Source: Fusarium oxysporum f. sp. lycopersici 4287 (Eukaryota > Ascomycota > Sordariomycetes > Hypocreales > Nectriaceae). Taken from it: DNA of 64,000 nucleotides. A program made the position numbers and the translations under genes. The notes beneath the pieces are model-generated. The model saw only the letters and a list, made by a program, of their open reading frames with translations. It did not search any database and had not been told where the DNA came from. This document shows positions 26,173 to 37,019 of this stretch, one piece after another. Each line of letters starts with the position of its first letter. The stretch's first letter is position 1. Location of the stretch: positions 2,117,839 through 2,181,838 of the forward strand of contig NC_030989.1 in assembly GCF_000149955.1 (NCBI RefSeq). The letters are read 5' to 3'.

Positions 26173-27300
26173 GGCATTCGCATTACGGAGAAATAGACGC
26201 GCCTAAAAGAGAAATCGATAATTGGGAGAACCGAGTTGCAGCCTGGAGATGATGGAGCGACTGGTTGTTGCGCGTTGTGAGGTGCAAGGTCGAAGTTGGT
26301 TGTCGCAGTTAATGTTTTGATACTAAAGTGAATGTAGTTTTCACGGGTGGATGATGGAAATTCCTTTGGGCTGCGTCACGTCTGGCTGGACTGGACGCGA
26401 CTGGCCCCTGCAAATTGGAGCTACAGTGGATACAGGCCAGTTGGCGCCTAAGCTTCAGTGGCCTTGCAAACGCTTTCGGACATTGATGATCAGATGTTAC
26501 CAGAGTTTATTAGGCAGGAGAGAAAGTTTGATGAATGATAATTTACAAAGAGGCGTTTTCTTATATAACAACAATCAACCGTCTTCCGTGATTAATATAC
26601 AAGTAACTTAGCTATCTAGGTTCATGCATGAGAGTGATTGGCTGGTAGCTATAGTTTTGAGCTAACAATGCAGGTAAACTGAATGCTTATTGGCTACAAC
26701 ATGAAGCTGTCTTCTTCTGCCTTTATGCTCATTATCAACATTATCTTCATGCAGCATATAACAGCTTCTTTTGAAGCGTATGATGAATTAATAGCTCAAC
26801 AGAGCAAAGCCTGCTAGCTCACAGGTACATATTTACCCGACGTCCGGGTGCTCCCCTCTGTTGAGACAAATTATCAAGACTCTAATGTGCTTTGTACGTA
26901 GACGCATCACCCTCTCCGTTGTTAAGCACTGCATACCGTTGTCAGAGTAGAGGCGGATAGCTACCTATGATGATAGCTTGAGCTCTTTTCTTTCACCACG
27001 CACAAGGTAAGGTCCAGAAGCCTCTCTTCGCTTCTTTGTAAGGGTATGGATTGGATTGGAAGTTTGCATGCCCTGCTTTATTGTACTGGCAGGTAAAGCA
27101 TCCAGCGCACAAACATCAGAAAGATATCCAAGTCCCAAAATAAAGCCCACCTGTCAACCAGACCACCGCAAAATAAACAGATCTCTCTTCTTCTTTATTA
27201 GTTTCACTCATTGGCCGGGCATTTCTATCTTGATACTCGCAGCACCTTCTTCTTTATCCTCTGCATTTTCCCTTCCAACCCATTCGATAAATGCTCCACC
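26173..27300. other. 1.1-kb divergent promoter region (POM152 / UCH deubiquitinase)
   Basis: It contains both promoters and no open frame worth calling. The middle (about 26.5-26.9 kb) is AT-rich. The last 150 bases before the UCH start are C/T-rich like a fungal leader. Confidence 0.6.
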
Positions 27301-28884
27301 ATGAAGAATGTGTTACAAGCTGACGACAATATTCAGGGCGGAGAGTCTTCTGAAGACGCGCCCTTTGTGCGTCGTTCTAATCGTCTAGCTTCCAAGCCTC
27401 CTCAGCAGACCACTACACAAGTCGCAATGAGTGGCCCCAGGAGAAACCCCAAGCGCAAGGCTAGCGAGGCAGCAAACGAGTTGAACCATCGCCTAAATTC
27501 TGACGAACTCCTTGATGAAGCCTTAGCTCCTCTATCACTAAAGGATGTCGAAGAGTGGGAAGGCTGGATAGAGCTTGAGTCAGAACCAGCCTTCTTCAAC
27601 ATCATTCTGCGAGATTTGGGAGTTTGCAATGTCAAAGCTCAGGAGATCTTCACTATTGACCAAGATTCACTCGCACTTCTACCGTAAGACCACAACAAGC
27701 ATTTACTTATGTCACAACACATGCTAACATCTCTTAGACAGCCGGTATACGGTTTGATCTTTCTGTTTCAGTATCTACCTGGGCTCGAAAAGGAGAGCGA
27801 AGAACAAGATGCAACAGGTGTATGGTTTGCGAATCAAGTAGGTAACAGGCAACCTGTAAATATCCTTTCTGACTCTGAATAGACCACAAGCAATGCATGT
27901 GCGACTGTGGCCATGCTAAACATTGTTATGAACGCCGAAGGAATCGACCTCGGCGAAAAGCTCCGAGCCTTCAAGGAGTCGACCAAGGACCTCAATACTG
28001 CTCTACGAGGCCACCAAATCAGCAAAAATAACTTCATCCGCACGATACACAACTCTTTCACACGTCGTATGGACCATCTCAACGCTGATCTTTATCTGGA
28101 GAACGAAGCATCAGACGCGAAAACCAGCGCGAGTAAGAAACGCCCAGCAACAAAGAAGGGGAAGAGGGCACCTCCACGAAAAAAGAAGTCCAATACAGAG
28201 TATGGATTTCATTTCATTGCATATGTTCCCGCGGGTAGTTATGTGTGGGAGTTAGATGGGCTCCAGTATAAGCCTCACAAGCTGGGTAAGCTCTCTGCGA
28301 CTATTCCAGGGCTTAGCTAATTTCGTCCATTAGATCGTGTTCCTGATACTGGTGATTGGACAAGTGTGGCAAGACCACAAATCGAAGGCCGAATGCTCCA
28401 ATATGAAGAGAGTCAGCTCTCCTTCAACCTTCTAGCTCTTTGTCAGAGCCCGCTCACTGCCTACTCACAAACTATTGCCCACGCCGCTGCATCCCTTCAG
28501 TATCTACACAAGAACACCGAATCTCTTCACGCATTCAAGGACCTCATCTCTGCCGAGAAAGCTCCTCTGGACATTGAAGACGAGTCGCGACTGTCCGATT
28601 TTAACCTCACCAAGGCAGATATTATCAATGCACAAGTTCCAGACGCTCTACAGGAAAAGATTAAACGACCGAGTTTCGACACTCAGAGTGCTTATGAGCT
28701 TCACCAAGAGCTTGTGGTCGACGTCAAGGCTGCCATGGGCGAGTACCGCTCAGAATTGATGGCTATCTCCGATGACGAGCAGCGAGTAAAAGGCCGAAAA
28801 AAGGACTACGGGCCTGCCCTACACAAGTGGATGAAAAAGCTTGCCGAGAAGGGTGTTTTGGAAGAAGTAATCAAAGCGACGTGA
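27301..28884 (+). CDS. ubiquitin carboxyl-terminal hydrolase, UCH family (UCHL5/BAP1-like)
   Basis: This is a cysteine deubiquitinase of peptidase family C12, probably nuclear or proteasome-associated like fission-yeast Uch2 and human UCHL5. Exons are 27301-27683, 27738-27837, 27883-28285 and 28334-28884, giving 478 residues. The catalytic set is complete: oxyanion Q161 (VWFANQ), C167 (TSNACATVAML), H271 (YGFHFIAYVP) and D286 (VWELDGL). An approximately 100-residue N-terminal extension with PRRNPKRK precedes the domain. A highly basic insert (about 246-264, rich in KKRP and PRKKK) sits in the active-site crossover loop just before the histidine. The C-terminal part (about 400-478) is helical and ends in KKDYGPALHKWMKKLAEKG, resembling the UCHL5-like domain. 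The start at 27301 (ACCATGA) is preferred; the same frame extends 30 codons upstream. It is convergent with the F-box gene, 280 bases apart. Confidence 0.92.
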
Positions 28885-29164
28885 TATGATCCAACGTCCT
28901 ATTGAAGTCACAAAGAGCTTAGAGTGCTTAGAGCATATGTAGTACTTGAGGATCCTACTTACTCATGCTATTGAAACTAATTCCATTATAGCAATCCTTT
29001 GCACACCTTTTCGCTGCATCAACCACCTGTATCGTGAACCATTATCTCCTCTAAAGAGAGACTGCTCGCCGTCCACCGTAATAAAGCCTTCCGAACACCA
29101 AGCATGCATTCCGAAGAGTAAAAATCGTGATAACCAACATAAAAGCAAAGATTCTCAACACCCT

Positions 29165-31191
29165 TCAATCGTCCGGGTACTGCTCCGTAATGTTGGACAC
29201 AAAGGTGCAAGTCTCAGCATCAAATCTCTTGAAGAACTTTCCAGCCTGAGGAAATAAAGATTCCGGGACCTCTCGCGGATCCTGAATCAGCACAATATTG
29301 TCTTCTGCAACAACATGCCGCTCAGGGCCTATTGTGCGTCTATAATTATACGTCAGTTTGTAAATGAGGACTAGAGCTCTAGATGACTTACAGGCATGTG
29401 TAAAAGGTTTGGTTTCGGGGACGCACCCGGTTAGGTAATTCTGTATCGCTGTTATCGTCCAGCGTCTCGTCAATAGCCACGGTGTGTGGCATGGGCAAAC
29501 GCCTCGTACCCTGGTCGGTCCACCCGTTAACAGCACCGATCCAGCCATATCGTCGGTGTCTAAAGACCTGCCCGATCTTGTAGAGCACATTTTGGGTTCG
29601 CGCGTTGTTCCTGTGAAAAACCGGCGGTGGAACCTCATCAAACTCATCCACAAGACCTAAAACCTCGTGAGGGTCATCCCACCTACGGGGATTGTTCCTC
29701 ATGAATCTCTCACGAAAGGGGCCAAAGCGATCGTACAAAGGGAATATGTACTTCTCAACAAGCCAAGCATCTACGTGCCAGCTCTTTGCAAATCGGTTAA
29801 GGAAAGGTTCCAAAACCTCGTCCCATTCGAAGGAGTCGACCGGTGTAAGAAGAAGAGACGCCCAGAGTGCGGAGTAGAGGGAAGCTTCAATATTGGCTGG
29901 ATCATTGCCGGTGATGAGTCTGGTAAGTTCAGGGTCAGCCTGCTCGTGGGCGCCAATCACCCTGGCAGCAGTGGCTCTGATATTGCGCGCTGTCCGCATG
30001 GCAATGGCGACAGGGTTTACGGGAGACAAGAAGGTATCGGTGCTCGACTGCCAGCCAAAACGGGACAGCAAAGCCTGTAAATCAGACAGAGGAATCTCCT
30101 CACTTGAGCCATAGGGATCTAAGTACATCCTCTCTGGAGGTGCATGGTCCTCTGTAACAGGGGTGCTGTCTAAAGTCTTTCCTTTCTCTGCAAGCACTAT
30201 AGCGTGTACATGAGTTGGAAATGCGCAGCATTGTGCTTCGACACCCAAACGCTGAGCGAGGCAGCAAAAGATGGCGCTGGAGATGATAGGAATCGAGTCG
30301 TGATCTTCATGGCGCAGAGCTTGGCCGATGAGACAATTTCTGAGATTTCGATAACTTGTCTCAGGATTCCGCAAACCTGTGAGGTTATTCATTCGGAGCC
30401 ATCGGTTTAATTCCAGTGCCTTTTGTCGCGTTGACATTTCACCGATGTCTGGTTGAGTCTCAAGAAACGCCGCTGCCAGATTATCAAGAATATCGCTAAT
30501 CTTGGCGCAGTGTTAACCGGGGGAACCCTGGTCATACAAGGAGTACTTACATCGTCCAAATCTCCGGGCTGGTCGTGCAGAACGAATAAATCGAACGCCC
30601 CAAGAGCGCGCTCAAGGCTGAGGGTCTGTGGTTGCCCACTGTGAGTCGAGGTCACAAGTTGAATGTTGTACCACTCATCAATGGCGATAGATCTGTGGAC
30701 ACTATCCAGCAGGGATTGACTATAATATCTAAAAGATTTGAATAAGTATTCGAACGGGAGATTAGTGATGAGGTTGCTCACCGTCGAGCCAAGACATCTT
30801 CAGCATTCTCGTCTGCTTTGCACTGCTCTAGAAGAAAATCTTTGGCGTCATAACCAAGTTGGCAAACTTTTTCATATCGCTTCAGGCGGCCAACTTTGGT
30901 TACAAGGATCTCGCCCAAGAGACGTTTAAGCTGTTCATTGCGGGACTTCCGTAAGATGAATAATTTCTTCCACGGTGTATCAGACGCCCTGCCCTTTAAA
31001 CGACGCTGCAGGTTGTGCTCGGGATGCCAGAATCTAAAATTGCTTCGACAATGATATTTCCACAGAAGCGGTTCATCAGCCAGATGCCTTAGGCGATGCG
31101 AGACAAGTTGGAAATTAGAGAGGTTGTCTTCTGGGGGGATATAATAGAGCAAATGTTGAATTATCTCGTCTGGTACTTGGGAAAAGAACAT
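29165..31191 (-). CDS. F-box protein with transglutaminase-like (SirB1) and YccV/HspQ-like domains (FBXO21-like)
   Basis: This is a likely SCF ubiquitin-ligase substrate receptor with the domain order of human FBXO21. Exons are 30782-31191, 30551-30728, 29392-30500 and 29165-29339, giving 623 residues. The F-box is at residues 5-45 (VPDEIIQHLLYYIPPED, LVSHRLRHLADEPLLWK). A SirB1/transglutaminase-like region covers about 190-340 (NPETSYRNLRNCLIG, IPIISSAIFCCLAQRLGVEAQ, FPTHVHAIV). After a helical middle region, a YccV-like hemimethylated-DNA-binding/HspQ fold starts near 500 (YKIGQVFRHRRYGWIGAV), continues through FYTCLRTIGPERHVVAEDNI and ends close to the C-terminus. The acceptor of exon 3 is AAG rather than the nearby TAG, because only AAG keeps the frame (DDISDILDNL). 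Substrate unknown. It shares a 741-base divergent promoter with the spindle-pole gene. Confidence 0.9.
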
Positions 31192-31932
31192 GGCGGGCCT
31201 CTTGATGAGGCAGGCAGTCGATTATAGGAAGAATTGTGATGCGGTGTGGTGTGAGTGGTGAGTCTAGGTTGGAGGTTGTAGGGTGCAGGTGGATTGTTGA
31301 ATAAGATTGGATGTACGGAGTAGTCACTGGATGGATGTGAGATCTTTTTCTGATCGGGCTGTCGCTGTGAATCCGTTGTTCCGCTGTGTTACTGGAGTCT
31401 GCCGATCAACCGTATTCAACATGTCATGCTTTCTCCCCTCTTAGTGCTCATCAACCTATCGCCTCATTCTTTCAAGCGATGTTATCATCGTTAGGTAGGT
31501 CTGGGGTACCTACGTTAGGGTGAAGAACATTAGCGGGGTTATGACCGTAGTGAGCAATGCTGAGTCATGCCAGCAATTGATATAATTGGGTATTAACGAA
31601 TGACGGCAATTGGCTGCGATTTGTTTTGACTCTAGGCCGGAAATGGATACCAAAGTAAACAAAAACGCGCGTGGTAAGAGCGTCCGGGTCTTTCTTGCCC
31701 GACTTACAGCGGTAAGATAGCGCGCTACAATTCGACGCTACCTACACATCTTTACGACTTCTTCATCACGATTCCTTTTCTTATCACCAACAACAAACAC
31801 ACCCAGAGACGACCTTCGCAAGACTTGATTGCTCTAGATTGCAGAGCGTTTTGAACTGTTTACATAACATGCATTGCGTCTCTAATACACGGCATTTCTA
31901 AACTTTATACCACCCACGCAACGACCGCCATC
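31192..31932. promoter_or_regulatory. 741-base divergent promoter (F-box gene / spindle-pole gene)
   Basis: It contains a TGAGTCA bZIP-type site at 31561-31567 and an ACGCGCGT palindrome at 31665-31672, which resembles the MCB element bound by the G1/S factor MBF and lies 261 bases before the spindle-pole gene start. Both are single motif matches without further support. Confidence 0.45.
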
Positions 31933-34900
31933 ATGCCCGACTTTGGCGGCGGCGCGCTCGACACCCCGCGAACAAACATTGGGGATGCGACCTACCTTGG
32001 ACAGCCCGACTTTGCCGATATAACACAAGAAGCATCCTTTCAGTCACCTCCAAAAGAGGGCAATCTCCTACAACAACTCCGCAATGGTCGCTCTAACGGC
32101 ATCAATCTTCGCACCCCGCGCCAGAGAGGACCCTTGGCCGACCGCCGAAACCTTCCTCCCAGCGTTGGAGGTGCCGAATTCACACCCTTACTTAAATCGG
32201 CAACAAGAAATAGCGTGCGACGCTTCGGCAAAGAAAATGGCACCGCGGTACCGAACACACCGGCATTAGACAAGATCGACGAAGGTGACCTGACTCCCGT
32301 TCCCCGCGGCGACACGTCCATCTACCTAGGGTCACGTAATCAGTCTTATATGGAGAACACCATTCCCGAGGTCGATACCAGTAGCGCTGCCTCAACCCCG
32401 TTGGCTGTTCCCCGAAGGAGAGGCGGTGATAAGGGACCCCTCCAGGATGGTAATCAGCTTTCGCTAAGGGAGCAGGAGAATGTGATTGATAGGATCGAAA
32501 AGGAGAATTTTGGACTGAAGCTCAAGATTCATTTCCTCGAAGAGGCGCTCCGAAAGGCTGGGCCTGGCTTTAGCGAAGCTGCCCTCAAGGAGAACACCGA
32601 ACTTAAGGTCGACAAAGTCACAATGCAAAGAGAACTTCACCGATACAAAAAACACTTGACAACCGCTGAGAAGGACTTGGAGAGCTATCGACAGCAAATG
32701 CTAGAAGTACAAGAAAAGGCTAAGCGGAAATACGCCAACCAGAGTAATCAGGCCGAAGTTGAGAAGCTGCAGCGCATATTAGAAGATCGCGAAGCAGATA
32801 TCGAAGACCTCCAGCAACAGCTACAACAACAGAAAGGGAACAGTGACCAGGTCGAAAAGCTGCAGGATGACATCGGTGATCTCGAGGCTGACATTCGGGA
32901 GAAGGATCAGCAGCTCACGGAGCGTGAAGACGAGCTCGAGGAACTGAAGGAACAAATGGAAGCCCTCAGAGATTCTGTATCAGAGGCGGAAGAGAAAACC
33001 AAGGACGCTCAACGAAAAATGTTGGCATTAGAGGAGAAGGCCCAGCACAACGATGAGCTGGATGACGCCAAAGACACCATCCAAGACCTTGAGCACAACA
33101 TCCGCCGCCTCGAGGAGCAAGTTGAGGATGCGAAAGCCAAGATGGAGGACGCTGTAGCCGAGAAAGAGCGAGCCGAGCACGATCTCGAAGAGCTTCAGGA
33201 TGATATGGCTAACAAGTCAGTGGTGACGAAGGGACTTTCTCGTCAGATCGAAGAGAAGGTTGCTCGGTTGCAAGAGGAATTGGATCAAGCTGGCCAAGAC
33301 TATGCTACTCTGGAGAAGGAGCATCACAAGATAACACAGGAAAACAGCTCCCTGCAGTCTACCGTCAAGGAGCTCAAGAAGAACCACGAAAAGTTCGATC
33401 GCGAACGAAATTCTCTATCAACCAGAATCGAGCAGCTTGAGGCCGACCTTCAAGCTCGAACTGACGAAAAGAACGTACTTCAAAGCCGACACGATGCACT
33501 TGCAACTGAGTCCAGGTCCCTCCAGAAGGATGTCCAGAAGCTAGAAAAGGAAGTCCAAGATCTTGAGGATGGTCTAGCGGAAGAGAGAGAGCATGCGCTA
33601 GAAATTGAAAAGGATATCCGTGGTCAATACAAAGCGGAAATGGATCGCCTCAACGACGAAATTTCAGATCTTCAGGCAGAAATCCGCGAAAAAGACAATC
33701 TTTATGATAACGACAGCGAGAAATGGGAAACCGAGAAGCAAAATCTTGAATCAGAACGAAATCGCGCCGAAGAAAAGGCAGCAGGTTTGCAAAGAACCAT
33801 CGATCGCCTCAGGGAAGCTGAAGGCACACTCTCGGATAAGGAGTCAAAGTTACAAGCAGCTATTCAAAGCGAGAATGAACGACACAGGAGCGAAGAAGGA
33901 ATCCTCTCACGACAGATTGAAGACCTTCAGGACGCCCTTGAAACTCGACAGACGTTATTGACAAATCTACGCAATGAACTTTCCACCGTTCGTGACGAGT
34001 TACGGCAGACACAGATCGAGCACCAGACACAAGTCCGAAGAGTTGCTGCATTGGAGGATGAGGTGGATGTTCTGCAAACAACACTGGATGAAGAACAAAA
34101 TGCCGGACGCTATGAAGCCGAGGCTGCTAAGCGAGAATGCGAAGATTTGAGAGAACAGCTCAAGTCTCTACGACAACGCACCAATTCATCCCAAGCAGCA
34201 TCAACACAAGTCCTCAACAAGGAGATTGACGATCTGAGGGAACAACTTCGGGAGGCACGCAAAAGAGCGGATCTCCATGAAGGTGCCAGTCTCGAGGTGG
34301 AAGACCTGAAAGAACAACTGAAGGCTTTCCGTCAACGAGCTGGCTCGTCTGATGCTGCCAGTCAAGAGATTGATGACCTCAAAGAGCAACTTCGAGCTTT
34401 GCGACAGCGTGCCAATGCATCAGAGGCTGCGAATATTGAGGTTGAGAATCTCAAGGAGCAGCTGAGAGTGATGCGCCAGAAGGCAGGTTCATCAGAAGCC
34501 GCTCAGTTTGAGATTGATGACCTCAAGGAAGAGCTTAAGACATGGCGTCAACGAGCCGAGGCAGCCCAGGCCGCTATTTCTACTTCTGAGCAAGATGCTC
34601 AGCAGTCGACGGAATCGATGACACGATTGAAGTGGCAGCTTTCGGACGCAAACTCTCAATTGGACAAGCTCTCCAAGGAGAAGCAGTCTCTTCAAGACCA
34701 AGTTGCCAAGATCACTGCTGAACTCCATTCTGTCAGCTCCTCTCTGGCTGAAGTCAAGGCAGAGCGGGATGAACTTGATGGGGAACTTCGCCGAACGAAA
34801 TTCTACGACAATGAAACCCTTCGTGTTGATCAAGAGAGACTTGACCTCCGCACGGCCAAGCTTAAACTTGACAATGAAGTACGACGCCTGAGGGATGAGA

Positions 34901-36454
34901 ACAAGGCTCTCATTGAGCAGCGTGATGCGATCGAAAAGACGCTAGAGGATGAAATCGAGAAAGCTGCCGAGGAGGAAGAACGTCTGGGGCAGGAGATTCT
35001 TCAGCTACAGGCCAAGCTACGACAATCGTCCTCAACAGACAGTCATGATATCGCTGCTGCTCGGCGCACGATTCGTGAGCTTGAGCGTCGTATCGAGGAT
35101 TATGAAGCCCAGCTGAATACTCATCAAATACCCAATAACTTCGAAGGTAATAGCGAGCTATCTATGATCCGCAAAGACCTCACTACAGCTCGTCAAAAGG
35201 AGCTAGAGTTCCTACAGAAAGAATCTGCCCACCGTGATGTCGTCAAGGGTCTGAAGCGACAAATCGCCGACCTCGAGCGTCAAGTTCACGAGACTGAAGT
35301 CTCTCGCCTCATTATGTCTCCAAAGTCTTCCACTAGCGATTCCGGTCGCAAGTCAGAGGTCACAGAGCTCAGAAGCCAGCTCTCCGCAGCCCAAAAGTCA
35401 ATACAGGATCTCAGATCCAAGAACCGTGATGCCGAGCGCAGAGCGATGCAATTGTCTCAGGACTTTCAGCGCCAATTGAATGATCTCGAGGATCAGAAGA
35501 TAGTACTCGAGGAGGTTCTCGAGGAGGCAAGAGCGCAAGCCGAGGAGACAGCAGCACAGCATGAGCGTACTCTTCGTCGCATGAAGCATCAACTAGATAA
35601 GGCAGAGCGTGAGCGCAACGCCTTGGCCACAGTACAGCCTGACCTTAGCAAACATGACCGCCAACTGAGGAAGAATAAGGCCGAGATGGAGAACCTTGAG
35701 CATGATGTTCTTCAGCAACAGGAACTCATCGAGAGCCTCGCCGCCTCCGAAGCTTCTCTCCGACGCAAGCTAGAGCGAGCACGCAGCGAACGGGCAGCAT
35801 TCCGCATGAGCGCAGAGAAATTACAGAAGGATCTTGAGCGCATCAAGGCCACAGCAGTCGCCGCTAGAAACGGAGCTTCCGACCGACGAAGCGCTGTTGA
35901 CCGCAAGGCTCTGGACACCACCATCGAGGGAGCTGACCAGGCTCTCGAGACAGTGATCAGGGCAGCTGAGAGCGCCGACGAGCGTCACAGGAAGGAGTTG
36001 CGAGGCATGGTGATGCAGATGGAGTGGATGCAGGCCCGTTTCCAGCGTGAGGCCTCTCTTCGGGCTGATGCCGCGTACGCAAAGAAGTTCCTCCAGCTGC
36101 AACTCGATGTTGCCAATGCATGGTAAGTTCCCTTTGTCTCGTCTATGACTCGATTTATACTGACAACCTCACAGCAATAAAGCTCAACTGCGTGAGCTTG
36201 AAGACATTCGCACAAATCTCCTTGGCAATAAAAAGGCTCTCTCTCTACCCAGCCACACAACAGCTACCACCTCCAACACAAAACCTACTCTCAAGACCTT
36301 CCTTGTCATGGCGCGTTTCATCGCTCGTGCTCGCTTGTCGGCCAACAACTGGGCCAAGCAAGAAGTCGTGCGTCGCAAACTTGTTGTTGCAACTGAAGAG
36401 CAGCGCAAGGTGAAGCGATCAAGACAACTAAAGGTTGTGAGAGCCGAAGCATAA
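31933..36454 (+). CDS. giant coiled-coil spindle-pole-body protein, pericentrin/PcpA-like
   Basis: This is a predicted spindle-pole-body scaffold that recruits gamma-tubulin complexes. Exons are 31933-36122 and 36175-36454 (intron of 52 bases), giving 1489 residues. The N-terminal 170 residues are disordered and T-P/S-P-rich. A centrosomin motif 1 follows at about 175-245 (NVIDRIEKENFGLKLKIHFLEEAL). Residues 245-1350 are almost continuous coiled coil. Within it, residues 737-881 form tandem units of 24 residues (pattern DLKEQL..xRQRA.SS.AA..EI). A PACT-like C-terminus carries EWMQARFQREASLRADAAY followed by KKFLQLQL, across the splice junction into CNKAQLRELEDIR. Having both CM1 and PACT points to the Pcp1/PcpA group rather than ApsB/Mto1, though ApsB is the main alternative. 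It is convergent with the metacaspase gene. Confidence 0.85.
34141..34575 (+). repeat. tandem 72-base (24-residue) repeats within the spindle-pole gene
   Basis: Six consecutive units encode variants of D-L-[KR]-E-[QE]-L-x3-R-[QK]-[RK]-x2-S-S-x-A-A. The first is extended to about 29 residues and the last is degenerate. The unit is 24 residues, not a multiple of the coiled-coil heptad. Confidence 0.8.
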
Positions 36455-37019
36455 GGAAACATAGCATGTCTTTACACGGAGTCTGGATATATGTAAGCTG
36501 GCAGGACCATCGACAGAACGAACATAGCATTGCATGAGCGAGAGCGTATGGTTTACAGGGCTTGTATGGCTGGTCTGTATCATTGTCAATTTGGTTATTA
36601 GCAGGGTTGTTACGGATACCTAAGTCATGTTTCTACATAGGGTGGTTTTCGGCGTTGAGGAATAGGAATTTGGCGATCGAAGCAGTATGTTACATCACAA
36701 AGAGGCTAGACGCTATGGGCATCAAATCAAGAGCATTTTGATTTTAACAACTACACTTCTCGCAATACGCTTTATGTTTGAGTTCTCCGACACAGTTAGT
36801 CATCAAGACGTCAAGAACCAACTACCAACCCTTTCAGACAGCCTCCCATTGTAATACCATCCAATCGTGCTATGATACTCGTTATCAAAAAGCCTCCACC
36901 TATTCCGCCCAGCTTCCAACTCTCCCATGCTCTCTTCTAGCACAATGCAGCCGATTTTTCAGTAGATTCGGGGTATTCCAACTCCAAGTTCGAGGTACGG
37001 CGGTCATGATATATATACA
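36455..37019. other. 565-base convergent spacer (spindle-pole gene / metacaspase)
   Basis: It holds the two 3' ends. No coding or RNA feature is evident. Confidence 0.6.
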
